Source: G963667675 sp965249215 (lineage in GTDB: Bacteria > Chloroflexota > Dehalococcoidia > Lucifugimonadales > UBA3495). Taken from it: a stretch of DNA of 64,000 nucleotides. Of the stretch, positions 18,053-26,014 are shown piece after piece. The notes below the pieces were generated by a model. The model was not told the origin of the DNA. It searched no databases and saw nothing but the letters and a program-made list of their open reading frames with translations. The translations under genes and the position numbers were made by a program. Each line of letters starts with the position of its first letter. Position 1 is the first letter of the stretch. Location of the stretch: contig CBDFLN010000002.1 in NCBI GenBank assembly GCA_965249215.1, positions 1,488,001-1,552,000 of the forward strand, read 5' to 3'.

Positions 18053-18385
18053 TAGCCCGCACCGTCGGAGCCTGAGGCCTGCGTCGGAAGGGAGCAGCCC
18101 GGCGAGTTGACTGTGGTTCGGACTACGAGCCCGTCTATCCCAGCGCCGGTCCAGGTCCTTCCAGAGCCTCAAAATTAACCCTGCTCAGCCGCACACCTTC
18201 GCGGCGCCTGTCCCCTTCTGTACCTTTCCCCTCCCTTGGTGTGAATGAGGCTCCGCTTGGATGAACAGGCCGCGCCGCATGCCTGGAATGTGTTGACAGT
18301 TTGAATACGGCTGTGATAAATTTCGCGCCGTTAGTGAAAATATGCACATAGTAACCCCAACCGCGCAACAGGTCTTTCAGGGGGT
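18053..18385. other. Intergenic stretch upstream of the oxidase operon
   Basis: About 330 bases with no supported gene. It contains the candidate promoter at 18293-18320 described separately; the rest shows nothing I recognise. Confidence 0.4.
18293..18320 (+). promoter_or_regulatory. Promoter of the caa3 oxidase operon
   Basis: Consensus TTGACA (18293-18298), a 16-base spacer and an extended -10 TGTGATAAA whose core is 18315-18320. It lies about 66 bases before the subunit II start. Confidence 0.5.
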
Positions 18386-19621
18386 ATGAAGATGGGGTTG
18401 GCGCCCTTTAAGCGGGCAGGCGACCCAAGGGCGGCGGAGCCACTCGGATCCCCTATAGACCCTCCCCAAGAAAGTTTGCCAGGCACGACTGGGCGCTGGC
18501 TCAGGCGTCCCGCCATGCTCGGGGCGTTGCTCTCGCTTCTGTTGCTGGCGGCGTGTTCCTCGGGCAAGCAGTCCACATGGGACCCCGTCGGTCCCATAGC
18601 AGAGAAGCAACTGGACCTTTTCAACGTCCTGCTATGGGTTATGGTGGCTGTCTTCGTGCTGGTGGAAGGGGTCTTGGTCTACGCCCTGATCCGCTACCGG
18701 AGCCGGCCCGGCCAGGTGCCAAGCCGGATCCACGGGCATCTACCCCTGGAAATAACGTGGACCGTTGTCCCCACGATAATCATCCTGGCGCTGGGAATTT
18801 GGTCGGTGATTACGTTGTTCGAGATCGATGACCCGCCCAGCTCGGCGACCGACGTGCTGGAAGTCAACGTTACGGGCCACCAGTGGTGGTGGGAGTTCGA
18901 GTACCCCGACGCCGGCGGCGGCAAACGCATAACCACAGCGAACGAATTGCGTATTCCGGTGGACAGGTGGGTCAACTTGAACCTGGCCAGCGACGACGTG
19001 CTGCACAGCTTTTGGGTGCCCAAGCTGGCCGGTAAACAGGACGTGATTCCCACGAGAAACAACAGCTTGCCCATTAAGGCCGACTCCAGCAAGATAGACA
19101 CGTTGCCCGCGACCTTTTACGGCCAGTGCGCCGAGCTATGCGGACTAGCCCACGCCCAGATGAAGATGCGGGTGACAGTCTTGAGTCAAGAAGACTACGA
19201 TGCCTGGGTGCGCAACTTCGGGCCGCCCCAGGCCCTAACCGACCGCGCCCAAGTAGCGCAGACTTCCACCTTCCCCGTCAACTGCGCCCTTTGCCACACT
19301 ATAAGCCCCGATGACCCTGCCTTTGACGAGGGGGCCGTCCAGCAAAGCCGGATGGACTCTTTCATACAGGGCGCACTCGCCGAGATAGACGTTATTCCCG
19401 TTCCGGCGCCGAACCTGACCGATCTGCGAACCCGGGAGAGCCTGGGAGCGGGGCTGGTGGACCTTAATGTGGAGAACCTTCGCCGCTGGCTGAATAACCC
19501 GGAGGACGTCAAACCCGGCAACTATATGGCAAAACATGCCCTGATTTACCAGAGCGGCGATATCAACCTGAGCGACGACGAGGTGGAAGGGCTGATTGAG
19601 TACCTGCTGCAACTCCAGTAG
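18386..19621 (+). CDS. ctaC: Cytochrome c oxidase subunit II, caa3 type with C-terminal heme c
   Basis: Accepts electrons and passes them through CuA to subunit I. A signal with lipobox LLLLAAC is followed by two membrane helices (residues ~75-100 and ~120-145), then the cupredoxin domain with HSFWVPKL and the full CuA set C-x3-C-x3-H-x2-M in CAELCGLAHAQM. The aromatic VTGHQWWWEFEYPD patch is present. A C-terminal cytochrome c domain carries CALCH, with GNYMAKH as likely axial methionine region. This makes it a caa3-type oxidase. Length is 411 residues. First gene of the ctaC-D-E-F operon. Confidence 0.96.
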   Translation: MKMGLAPFKRAGDPRAAEPLGSPIDPPQESLPGTTGRWLRRPAMLGALLSLLLLAACSSGKQSTWDPVGPIAEKQLDLFNVLLWVMVAVFVLVEGVLVYALIRYRSRPGQVPSRIHGHLPLEITWTVVPTIIILALGIWSVITLFEIDDPPSSATDVLEVNVTGHQWWWEFEYPDAGGGKRITTANELRIPVDRWVNLNLASDDVLHSFWVPKLAGKQDVIPTRNNSLPIKADSSKIDTLPATFYGQCAELCGLAHAQMKMRVTVLSQEDYDAWVRNFGPPQALTDRAQVAQTSTFPVNCALCHTISPDDPAFDEGAVQQSRMDSFIQGALAEIDVIPVPAPNLTDLRTRESLGAGLVDLNVENLRRWLNNPEDVKPGNYMAKHALIYQSGDINLSDDEVEGLIEYLLQLQ

Positions 19622-19727
19622 ACTATACTTTGACTACGGGACCATTGATGGCTTTGTTATCGTGCAAATCTAAAACCCAGCCAAAGCCAATGGTTGTTCT
19701 CGCTGAAGGTCCCCTGGGAGGCGCACC

Positions 19728-21590
19728 ATGGCGGCCATAACCGGCGTACTAGCCCGGCCAACCACCTACTCCGGAGTGTGGGGCTGGATTACGACGATCG
19801 ACCATAAGCGGATAGGCGTCCTATACGGCGTCACCGCCTTGGTTTTGATGTTGGTTGCCGGCGTTGAAGCAGGGATCATGCGGATGCAGTTGGCCCAGCC
19901 CGACAGCGACCTGATCGGCGGAGACCTCTTCAACCAGATGTTCACCATGCACGCCACCGTGATGATATTCATGGTGGTGATGCCCTTGAGCGCCGCTTTC
20001 TTCAATTTCGTCATTCCTCTGGCCATCGGCGCCCGGGACGTAGCGTTTCCGCGACTAAACGCGTTCAGCTATTGGGTATTCCTTTTCGGCGCCCTGGTGT
20101 TCCACTCCAGCATGTTTGTGGGGCAGATGCCCGACGCGGGATGGTTTTCCTACGCCAACCTGACGGAAAAGCCTTTCAGCATAAACCAGGGTCTGGACTT
20201 CTGGGCCGTGGGGCTTTTGGTATTGGGAGTGTCTTCCGTCGCCGCAGCTCTGAACTTCATCGTCACCATCATAAATCTGCGGGCTCCGGGAATGAGCCTG
20301 ATGCGGATGCCGGTGTTCGTCTGGATGACGTTGCTCACCTCGATCCTGCTGGTGCTGGCGTTTCCGGTGATCACCGTGGGCCTGATAGAGTTGACGATGG
20401 ACCGCAACTTCGGAACTCACTTCTTCTCACCGTCCGCCGGCGGGGATCCGGTCCTGTGGCAACACCTGTTCTGGGTGTTTGGCCATCCCGAAGTGTACAT
20501 TCTCACCTTGCCCGCCATGGGCATAATCTCAGAGGTCTTGCCCACTTTCTCCAAGAAGCCATTGTTCGGATACCCATTCATCATCTTTTCCGGCATCGTT
20601 ATCGCCATCATGAGTTGGGCGGTGTGGAGCCACCACATGTTCACCGTGGGCCTGGGCCCGGTGGCCAACTCGGCGTTCACGATCACCACCATGCTCATAG
20701 CCGTTCCCACGGGTGTAAAAATCTTCAACTGGATAGGAACCGTGTGGGGAGGGTCGATAGAGTTCAAGACCCCGATGCTCTTCGCATTGGGGTTCATCTC
20801 CATGTTCATCATCGGGGGCCTGAGCGGCGTATCCCACGCGGTGTCGCCGTCGGACTTCCAGCAACAGGACACCTACTACGTCGTAGCTCACATTCACTAT
20901 GTGCTGTTCGGCGGCTCTCTCTTGGGACTGCTGTCCGGAATCTATTACTGGTTCCCCAAATTGACCGGCAAAATGTGCAGCGAGTATTGGGGCAAAATTA
21001 CGTTCTGGCTAATCTTCATCGGCTTGAATTTGACCTTCTTCCCCATGCACTTCTTGGGCCTCAACGGCATGCCCCGGCGCATCTACACCTATGCCGAGGA
21101 GTTCGGATGGGGCGACTTGAACCTCCTGGCAACGGTCGGGTACTTCATCATCTTGCTGGGGTTCATCGCCTTCGTCATCGATATTGTTAAGGCGCTGCGA
21201 AACGGCCGACGCGCCGGGCACGATCCCTGGGACGCTCCGGGCTTGGAGTGGTCCATCTCATCCCCGCCCCCAACCTACAACTTCGCTGAGATTCCCCAGG
21301 TGGAGGGCCGGGACCAATACTGGATCGCCAAGGAGCGGGCCAAGGAGAATGGACAGCCGCGGTTGGCTGCGGAAGCCCACGTGGACCCCGGCACCGTTCA
21401 CATGCCCAGCCCGTCATACTGGCCCATCATCATCGCTGCCGGTGTGGCCCTGATAGGCGGGGGAATTCTGGCCCACTTCGCGATTAGCTTCATTGGAGGC
21501 GCTATCTGCTTCCTGGGCATCATCGGATGGGCCAACGAGCCCACCGTTGCTCCCAACGCACACCCATCCGAGCCGGGCGCCAGTCATTAG
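19728..21590 (+). CDS. ctaD: Cytochrome c oxidase subunit I
   Basis: Catalytic heme-copper subunit that reduces O2 and pumps protons. It has the low-spin heme ligand in MFTMHATVMIF, the cross-linked His-Tyr and Glu in GHPEVYILTLP (A1-type), the CuB histidines in WSHHMFTVG, the K-channel lysine in PTGVKIFNW, and the heme ligands in VVAHIHYVLFGG. Length is 620 residues with about twelve main helices and a hydrophilic region then two further C-terminal helices. ATG at 19728 behind GGAGG. The 106-base gap after ctaC is larger than elsewhere in the operon. Confidence 0.97.
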   Translation: MAAITGVLARPTTYSGVWGWITTIDHKRIGVLYGVTALVLMLVAGVEAGIMRMQLAQPDSDLIGGDLFNQMFTMHATVMIFMVVMPLSAAFFNFVIPLAIGARDVAFPRLNAFSYWVFLFGALVFHSSMFVGQMPDAGWFSYANLTEKPFSINQGLDFWAVGLLVLGVSSVAAALNFIVTIINLRAPGMSLMRMPVFVWMTLLTSILLVLAFPVITVGLIELTMDRNFGTHFFSPSAGGDPVLWQHLFWVFGHPEVYILTLPAMGIISEVLPTFSKKPLFGYPFIIFSGIVIAIMSWAVWSHHMFTVGLGPVANSAFTITTMLIAVPTGVKIFNWIGTVWGGSIEFKTPMLFALGFISMFIIGGLSGVSHAVSPSDFQQQDTYYVVAHIHYVLFGGSLLGLLSGIYYWFPKLTGKMCSEYWGKITFWLIFIGLNLTFFPMHFLGLNGMPRRIYTYAEEFGWGDLNLLATVGYFIILLGFIAFVIDIVKALRNGRRAGHDPWDAPGLEWSISSPPPTYNFAEIPQVEGRDQYWIAKERAKENGQPRLAAEAHVDPGTVHMPSPSYWPIIIAAGVALIGGGILAHFAISFIGGAICFLGIIGWANEPTVAPNAHPSEPGASH

Positions 21591-21602
21591 GAGTCCGAAG
21601 CA

Positions 21603-22241
21603 ATGGCCCATAGCGTAGAACCGGCCCACGGCGCCGATCACGAATACACCACCACCGGCCTGAACCACCGGAAGCTCCTGATGTGGGTGTTCCTTAGCTC
21701 GGACTGCCTGTTCTTTGGGGCCCTGATCGCCACCTACATGGTCTACCGGGGCCAGAGCCTGGTCGGACCTTACGCGGACCAAATCATCGACGTTCCCATA
21801 ACAACCATCAGCACCTTTGTGTTGCTGTGCAGCAGCTTCGCCATGGTGCAAGCATTGGCCGCCACCAATCGCAACGACCAGAGAAGCATCCAACTCTGGC
21901 TTCTGGCCACCGCAGGCCTGGGAGCGATCTTCATCGGCTTTCAAGTCTATGAATTCAACGCCTTTAAAAACGAGGGTCTGACCCTGGGCACCAACCTGTT
22001 CGGAGCAACGTTCTTCACCTTGACCGGGTTCCACGGCGCGCACGTAACCCTAGGGATCATCTGGCTCTTGGGCTTGTTTTTCGTCGCCCGCAAGGGGAGG
22101 TTGGGACCAAAGACCAGCCTGGACGTGGAGCTGGCGGGCCTCTACTGGCACTTCGTGGACATTGTCTGGATTGTCATATTCACCTTGCTCTACTTGGTCG
22201 CCGGGTTCGATGCCGGACCGACTTCGCCCACGGTAGGTTGA
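21603..22241 (+). CDS. ctaE: Cytochrome c oxidase subunit III
   Basis: Five-helix subunit III of heme-copper oxidase, 212 residues. Family marks include KLLMWVFLSSDCLFFGALIATY, TGFHGAHVTLGIIWL and the C-terminal YWHFVDIVWIVIFTLLYL with the conserved W-H-F-V-D. It starts 12 bases after ctaD with AGGAG upstream. Confidence 0.95.
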   Translation: MAHSVEPAHGADHEYTTTGLNHRKLLMWVFLSSDCLFFGALIATYMVYRGQSLVGPYADQIIDVPITTISTFVLLCSSFAMVQALAATNRNDQRSIQLWLLATAGLGAIFIGFQVYEFNAFKNEGLTLGTNLFGATFFTLTGFHGAHVTLGIIWLLGLFFVARKGRLGPKTSLDVELAGLYWHFVDIVWIVIFTLLYLVAGFDAGPTSPTVG

Positions 22242-22279
22242 TGCCTTGACCCCGCGCCTATCCTCCAGGAGTTCCCTGT

Positions 22280-23104
22280 ATGGCTGCTAGCCGCGACGAG
22301 CAACATACGACACACCACCCCTCGTTCATGCAGTATGTCCTGGTGGCGCTTATCCTCTTCGTCATCACCATTGTCGAGTTCCTGATGATTTGGGAAAGGC
22401 TTGGCATAGATTGGGATTCCTCAGCTGCGTTGGCCAACACCAAGGTCCCACTGCTGATTATGTTGTCTGCGCTCAAGTTCGCCATCGTCATCATGTTCTA
22501 CATGCACCTGAAGTTCGAGTCGCGGTTGTTTACCGGAATATTCTTGGCCGGACTGGCGCTGGCCTTTACCGCCGGGATCGCCGTTCTGGGCATATTCGCC
22601 AGCATCGGCGGGGACCCAAGGCCATACGCTGACAAATACGCGGTGCCATACGAAGGGCACGGAGCAGAAAGCGTGGAGGCGGCAGAACTTGAGGCTACGC
22701 ACGACACCGAGCCGGAACCGGAGCTTGCGCCTGGCCCGACTGAACTGGGGGTCAGGGTGGTAGCCGACACTTTCGAGTTTGACACCAGCAGGTTGACCGC
22801 CTCAGCCCGCTCTGAAGTGGCTTTAACCTTCCACAACGCCTCCACCGTATACCAGCACAACTGGGTCCTTGTACGCTCTGGAGATAGAGAGTCCGTTGTA
22901 GAAGACGGTCTTGCGGCCGGAGAGGAAAACGGTTGGGTCCCACCGGACGACGAACGGATACTCGCCCAGGTCCAGCTTCTGGGCCCAGGTCAGACGGAAG
23001 AGGTCCGGGTTAGTCTGGAACCGGGCTTATATGAGTTTGTTTGCACCTTTCCAGCCCATAACTTGACTATGTTCGGGGACCTCGAAGTAACCGGCGGCGA
23101 GTAA
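22280..23104 (+). CDS. Cytochrome c oxidase subunit IV fused to an azurin-like cupredoxin
   Basis: 274 residues in two parts. Residues ~1-110 are a prokaryotic COX IV (caa3 subunit IV) domain: three hydrophobic helices at about 17-38, 57-76 and 86-109, with the typical LKFAIVIMFYMHLKFESRLF. A short acidic, proline-rich linker follows (~135-155). Residues ~156-274 form a cupredoxin with a complete type-1 copper ligand set: His193 in YQHNWVLV, Cys255 and His260 in YEFVCTFPAH, and Met264. The Cys, His+5, Met+9 spacing equals that of azurin. The copper domain would face outside, next to CuA, so a built-in electron donor is plausible (inference). Last gene of the oxidase operon; convergent with ctaG. 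Confidence 0.88.
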   Translation: MAASRDEQHTTHHPSFMQYVLVALILFVITIVEFLMIWERLGIDWDSSAALANTKVPLLIMLSALKFAIVIMFYMHLKFESRLFTGIFLAGLALAFTAGIAVLGIFASIGGDPRPYADKYAVPYEGHGAESVEAAELEATHDTEPEPELAPGPTELGVRVVADTFEFDTSRLTASARSEVALTFHNASTVYQHNWVLVRSGDRESVVEDGLAAGEENGWVPPDDERILAQVQLLGPGQTEEVRVSLEPGLYEFVCTFPAHNLTMFGDLEVTGGE

Positions 23105-23140
23105 GCTCAAGTTGGCTGACCGGCGTTAGGGGCCTCAGCC

Positions 23141-24145
23141 TCAGCTGGCAACGATACGCCCTGGATTCTTGGCCTCCTCCCGCTGGTACCACATAGCCAT
23201 CACGACTCCTGCCACGATCACGCTCATCATGTCTCCGGCAATCCAGAGGATGGTGCCGCCAATCTCTTGGTCTGTCTTTAAAGGGATGTTGAACGGCTGC
23301 TCCACCTCTCCGTAGGCGGTGTATATGATGTCGCCGGAGAAAGTAATTCCTGCGCCGAGCAACGTGTTGGGAATGACTATGAGCCCCAAGTACAGGATTC
23401 GCAGGCCGTAATGCAACCGCGACCGGTGGGGCTTGGGGTCCACCACCAACCACCAGAAGAGAAAGCCGGAAGCCAGCATGGTGAAATGCATGAACTCGTG
23501 CAAAGCAGAGTTCTTCAGCGCCGCATTGTGCGCCCCTGGCACTTGCCACAGGTAAAGCACGCTCAGAAACAGGACCGTAGTGAGCACCGGGTTGGTGATA
23601 ATCTCGTAGGCCCGGCGTGCGCGGGGATTGCCGACGATCGGCCGTACCACCCGCCGCAGGGCCCAAGGGGGCAGTCCTCGCAGCATCGGGGTTAGCGGGG
23701 CGCCCAGCAGGATAAGTATTGGGCCAACCATGCGGAGCAGCAGGTGTTGCAACTGGTGGAAGGAAAACATGTGCTCCGCCAGCGCATCGATGGGCGATTG
23801 CAGGGCAATGAACAAGCAGAACAACCCGGCAAAGAAAGAGACCCTTTGCCACGTTCTCACCGGATGGCTGGGCCGCTCCCAACGAGACAGTCCGGTCAGG
23901 TACAAGTTGGCCACGAGAAGCAGCAGCAGGGTGGGCACCGGATTCAGGTTCCACGCGGTGATAGGGTTCTGCCCTTCGTTTATCCCGTCGTGGGCATAGG
24001 CCGGGGCCGCGGCGGCCAGAAGTTGCAGCGCGCCAACCACCGCCAGGGACGCCAGCAACCAGAACCTGACCCTCACAGTGGATCTCGGCCGGTGGGGCTG
24101 CCTGTGGGTCGGCGGCGGCTGGAAGCCCGTCCCTGGGAAAGGCAA
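23141..24145 (-). CDS. ctaG: Cytochrome c oxidase assembly factor, caa3 CtaG type
   Basis: Membrane protein of the Bacillus-type CtaG family, needed for caa3 oxidase assembly and linked to copper delivery. About seven helices with conserved SPIDALAEHMFSFHQLQHLLL, LPPWALRRVVRP, LHEFMHFTMLASGFLFWW and YTAYGEVEQPF, rich in histidines likely to bind copper. The open frame begins at a TTG (24145), but a GTG at 24076 starts directly before a perfect signal peptide (VRVRFWLLASLAVVG, cleavage after PAYA) and may be the true start. It lies 58 bases downstream of the YtkA-like gene on the same strand. Confidence 0.92.
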   Translation of the reverse strand: MPFPGTGFQPPPTHRQPHRPRSTVRVRFWLLASLAVVGALQLLAAAAPAYAHDGINEGQNPITAWNLNPVPTLLLLLVANLYLTGLSRWERPSHPVRTWQRVSFFAGLFCLFIALQSPIDALAEHMFSFHQLQHLLLRMVGPILILLGAPLTPMLRGLPPWALRRVVRPIVGNPRARRAYEIITNPVLTTVLFLSVLYLWQVPGAHNAALKNSALHEFMHFTMLASGFLFWWLVVDPKPHRSRLHYGLRILYLGLIVIPNTLLGAGITFSGDIIYTAYGEVEQPFNIPLKTDQEIGGTILWIAGDMMSVIVAGVVMAMWYQREEAKNPGRIVAS

Positions 24146-24203
24146 CGATGCCGGGTTTTCGGACTGGAGTCCCTAGATTGGGCATGGGGCATCGCGTGTG
24201 GGA

Positions 24204-24914
24204 TCATGGGTGCACCGATCCTGATGCTGCATCATCTCCCGAACCGGAGCCATCCCCAGGGTCGCTCTTAGACCCAAGGCGTCGTCTCTGGCGCTGCGTG
24301 CTCCACCACAGGTAGCCTGCGCCTGAGATAATCACTAGCAATACCGCGATAAAGACCAGCCTTCCGCCTATGTCCTGCCGCGCCTCCTCCACCGTCAACG
24401 TCGTAACTTCTAAGACGGCATCCCCCAAGGGGTTGGAAATCTCAATAGCCACATGCCACTCCCCCGGCGCATCGAGGGTCATTTGGGCGTGGTACCGCGC
24501 TGGCTCCGACTCGTCTCGGATATTGTTGGCGGTGACTTTTTTCTCCTCGTCTGCCTCTCCGTGTCTGGTCCAGAGGGTGATCGTGGCGTCTGTGACGGGT
24601 TGACAGGTGGATGCGTCCCAAACATAAATGGCAACAATTGTAGTGCCTATTGATAACCTAGACTGGATTAGGGCAATCCTTACATAGTAAGGCTCGGCAA
24701 TTTGCTGGAATCGGTAGCGTCCGGCTTGTTCGGGTTGGACGGGGGCTGATACCGGCTCCCCGCACGGCTGCTGATCGCTTTCCTGGGCCTGAGCCACGCC
24801 GGCGGTCCAGACCCAGGCAGCCAGCAATGCCCCCAACACACCCACAACTACCGCTGTCCCCTTTAGAAATCTCAAGATTGCCTGCCCCAGAGAGCCCGAT
24901 TGTCGTGTCCCCAA
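24204..24914 (-). CDS. Exported YtkA/FixH-like protein
   Basis: 236 residues. An N-terminal signal (VVVGVLGALLAAWVWTAGVAQA) is followed by an extracytoplasmic beta-sandwich (~40-175) with PVTDATITLWTRHGEADEE and PGEWHVAIEISNPLGDAVLE, then a single C-terminal helix (RLVFIAVLLVIISGAGYLWW) and a basic, Ser/Gly/Asp-rich tail. The domain pattern matches YtkA/FixH-like proteins, often found beside cytochrome oxidase and copper genes. It precedes ctaG on the same strand, so a role in oxidase maturation is a reasonable inference, not shown. Confidence 0.7.
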   Translation of the reverse strand: MGTRQSGSLGQAILRFLKGTAVVVGVLGALLAAWVWTAGVAQAQESDQQPCGEPVSAPVQPEQAGRYRFQQIAEPYYVRIALIQSRLSIGTTIVAIYVWDASTCQPVTDATITLWTRHGEADEEKKVTANNIRDESEPARYHAQMTLDAPGEWHVAIEISNPLGDAVLEVTTLTVEEARQDIGGRLVFIAVLLVIISGAGYLWWSTQRQRRRLGSKSDPGDGSGSGDDAASGSVHP

Positions 24915-25081
24915 AAAACCCGCTGTCGCCTTAGTAATCTGTCATCCAATCCCTTCGGCCCCTCCATCCGGAAGCGGACTGAATGCTTTGCGCCTCGTTT
25001 CGCCGAAGCTGCCACTTGTCCCGGAGCATAAGGGGCCGGCCGGGCGACGCCCGGTACAGCAACGTGCCGCTGCTCTTCTCT

Positions 25082-25222
25082 ACATGTTAACATTAACCGG
25101 CCAGTCCGCAGCCCACCGGTCTTCCGGTTAGTCTGGAATCCCCGTTGTGCGGCCGCGGCAACGTTCACCGACGCAATATGGCAGAATCGGTCACATTCCC
25201 GAGAATTGTCTTGACATGTTAA
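25082..25222. promoter_or_regulatory. Repeated ACATGTTAA motif upstream of the TetR gene
   Basis: ACATGTTAA occurs at 25082-25090, within the perfect palindrome ATGTTAACAT (25084-25093), and again at 25214-25222, overlapping the -35 box of the candidate TetR promoter. A possible operator for the regulator (inference). Confidence 0.35.
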
Positions 25223-25239
25223 GGGCGCAAAACTCTAGA
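25211..25239 (+). promoter_or_regulatory. Candidate promoter of the TetR-activase operon
   Basis: Consensus TTGACA (25211-25216), 17-base spacer, TCTAGA (25234-25239). The -10 is weak. Confidence 0.4.
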
Positions 25240-25319
25240 GTAAGGACTAATCTATCCGTTGGCGGCCAATGGGTGACGGACAGATGAGAACCCAATCCCG
25301 GGATCTCTGAAGGCAACGG

Positions 25320-25958
25320 CTGGTTGAACACGCCAAGGCGGAGTTTGCCCATAAGGGTTTCCACGAGACCAACATCTCCGAGATTGTGCGGCGAGCAGGG
25401 ATCGCAAGAAGCACCTTTTATCAATACTTCGACTCCAAGCTGCACCTCTTCCAAAGCATATTCGACTCCTTTCTGCAAGACCTGCACGACGCCGTCCAGC
25501 CCATACCCTTGGCCCCGGGCGCTCCTTCACCGTTGGTCCAGATACAGGACAACCTGACCCGGGTCTTGGACCTGGTGCTGAATGAGAGGGATCTGACCCA
25601 CATATTTTTGAACCACTCAGGCGCATTGGACCAAAAGGTTGCAGGGCGAGTCAGCGAATTTTATGCGCAGGCGGCGGGGATGATACAGCGTTCACTGAAC
25701 CTGGGCATCGCCATGAACTTGGTGCGGCCCTGCGACACCCGCATCACGTCATTCTCCATTATCGGTGCGGTCAAAGAGGTGGTTTTTCAACTCACAACTT
25801 CCCAGGAGCCCCGGCCCAGCACCGACGCGTTGGTGCGACAGCTTCTGGAGTTTGGGATGGACGGCGTGCTCGTGCAATCTCAAAACTCGTTGTTGGGCGC
25901 GGTCCGGCAAGCGGGGAATTCGGGACTCTCTTCGCATCTAGCCCGGCCTGTCGGATAA
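25320..25958 (+). CDS. TetR/AcrR-type regulator with an interrupted or unusual 5' end
   Basis: Residues after 25311 give a normal TetR N-terminus: RQRLVEHAKAEFAHKGFHET, ISEIVRRAGIARSTFYQYF, then an all-helical ligand domain of ~150 residues. The obvious ATG is at 25284 and reads MRTQSRDL and then an in-frame TGA at 25308-25310, after which the family sequence continues in the same frame. Either a CTG at 25320, six bases after GAAGG, is used, or the gene has a nonsense mutation or base error. A start at the GTG at 25386 would remove half of the HTH domain. The gene is 56 bases upstream of the activase genes, which it may control. Confidence 0.7.
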   Translation: MVEHAKAEFAHKGFHETNISEIVRRAGIARSTFYQYFDSKLHLFQSIFDSFLQDLHDAVQPIPLAPGAPSPLVQIQDNLTRVLDLVLNERDLTHIFLNHSGALDQKVAGRVSEFYAQAAGMIQRSLNLGIAMNLVRPCDTRITSFSIIGAVKEVVFQLTTSQEPRPSTDALVRQLLEFGMDGVLVQSQNSLLGAVRQAGNSGLSSHLARPVG

Positions 25959-26014
25959 GCCGGAAGCACACAGTTTCTTTGGGTAACATCAGTCAGCAGT
26001 AGAGGTGCGGCGCC

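Noticed and set aside
23114..23140. GGCTGA/TCAGCC inverted repeat between the convergent oxidase operon and ctaG
   Set aside because: Only 6 bp with a 15-base loop and no T tract; too weak to call a bidirectional terminator.
23067..24185. 372-codon frame overlapping ctaG on the same strand
   Set aside because: It is the shifted frame of ctaG: rich in P, R and A, without helices, whereas the other frame gives a clear CtaG.
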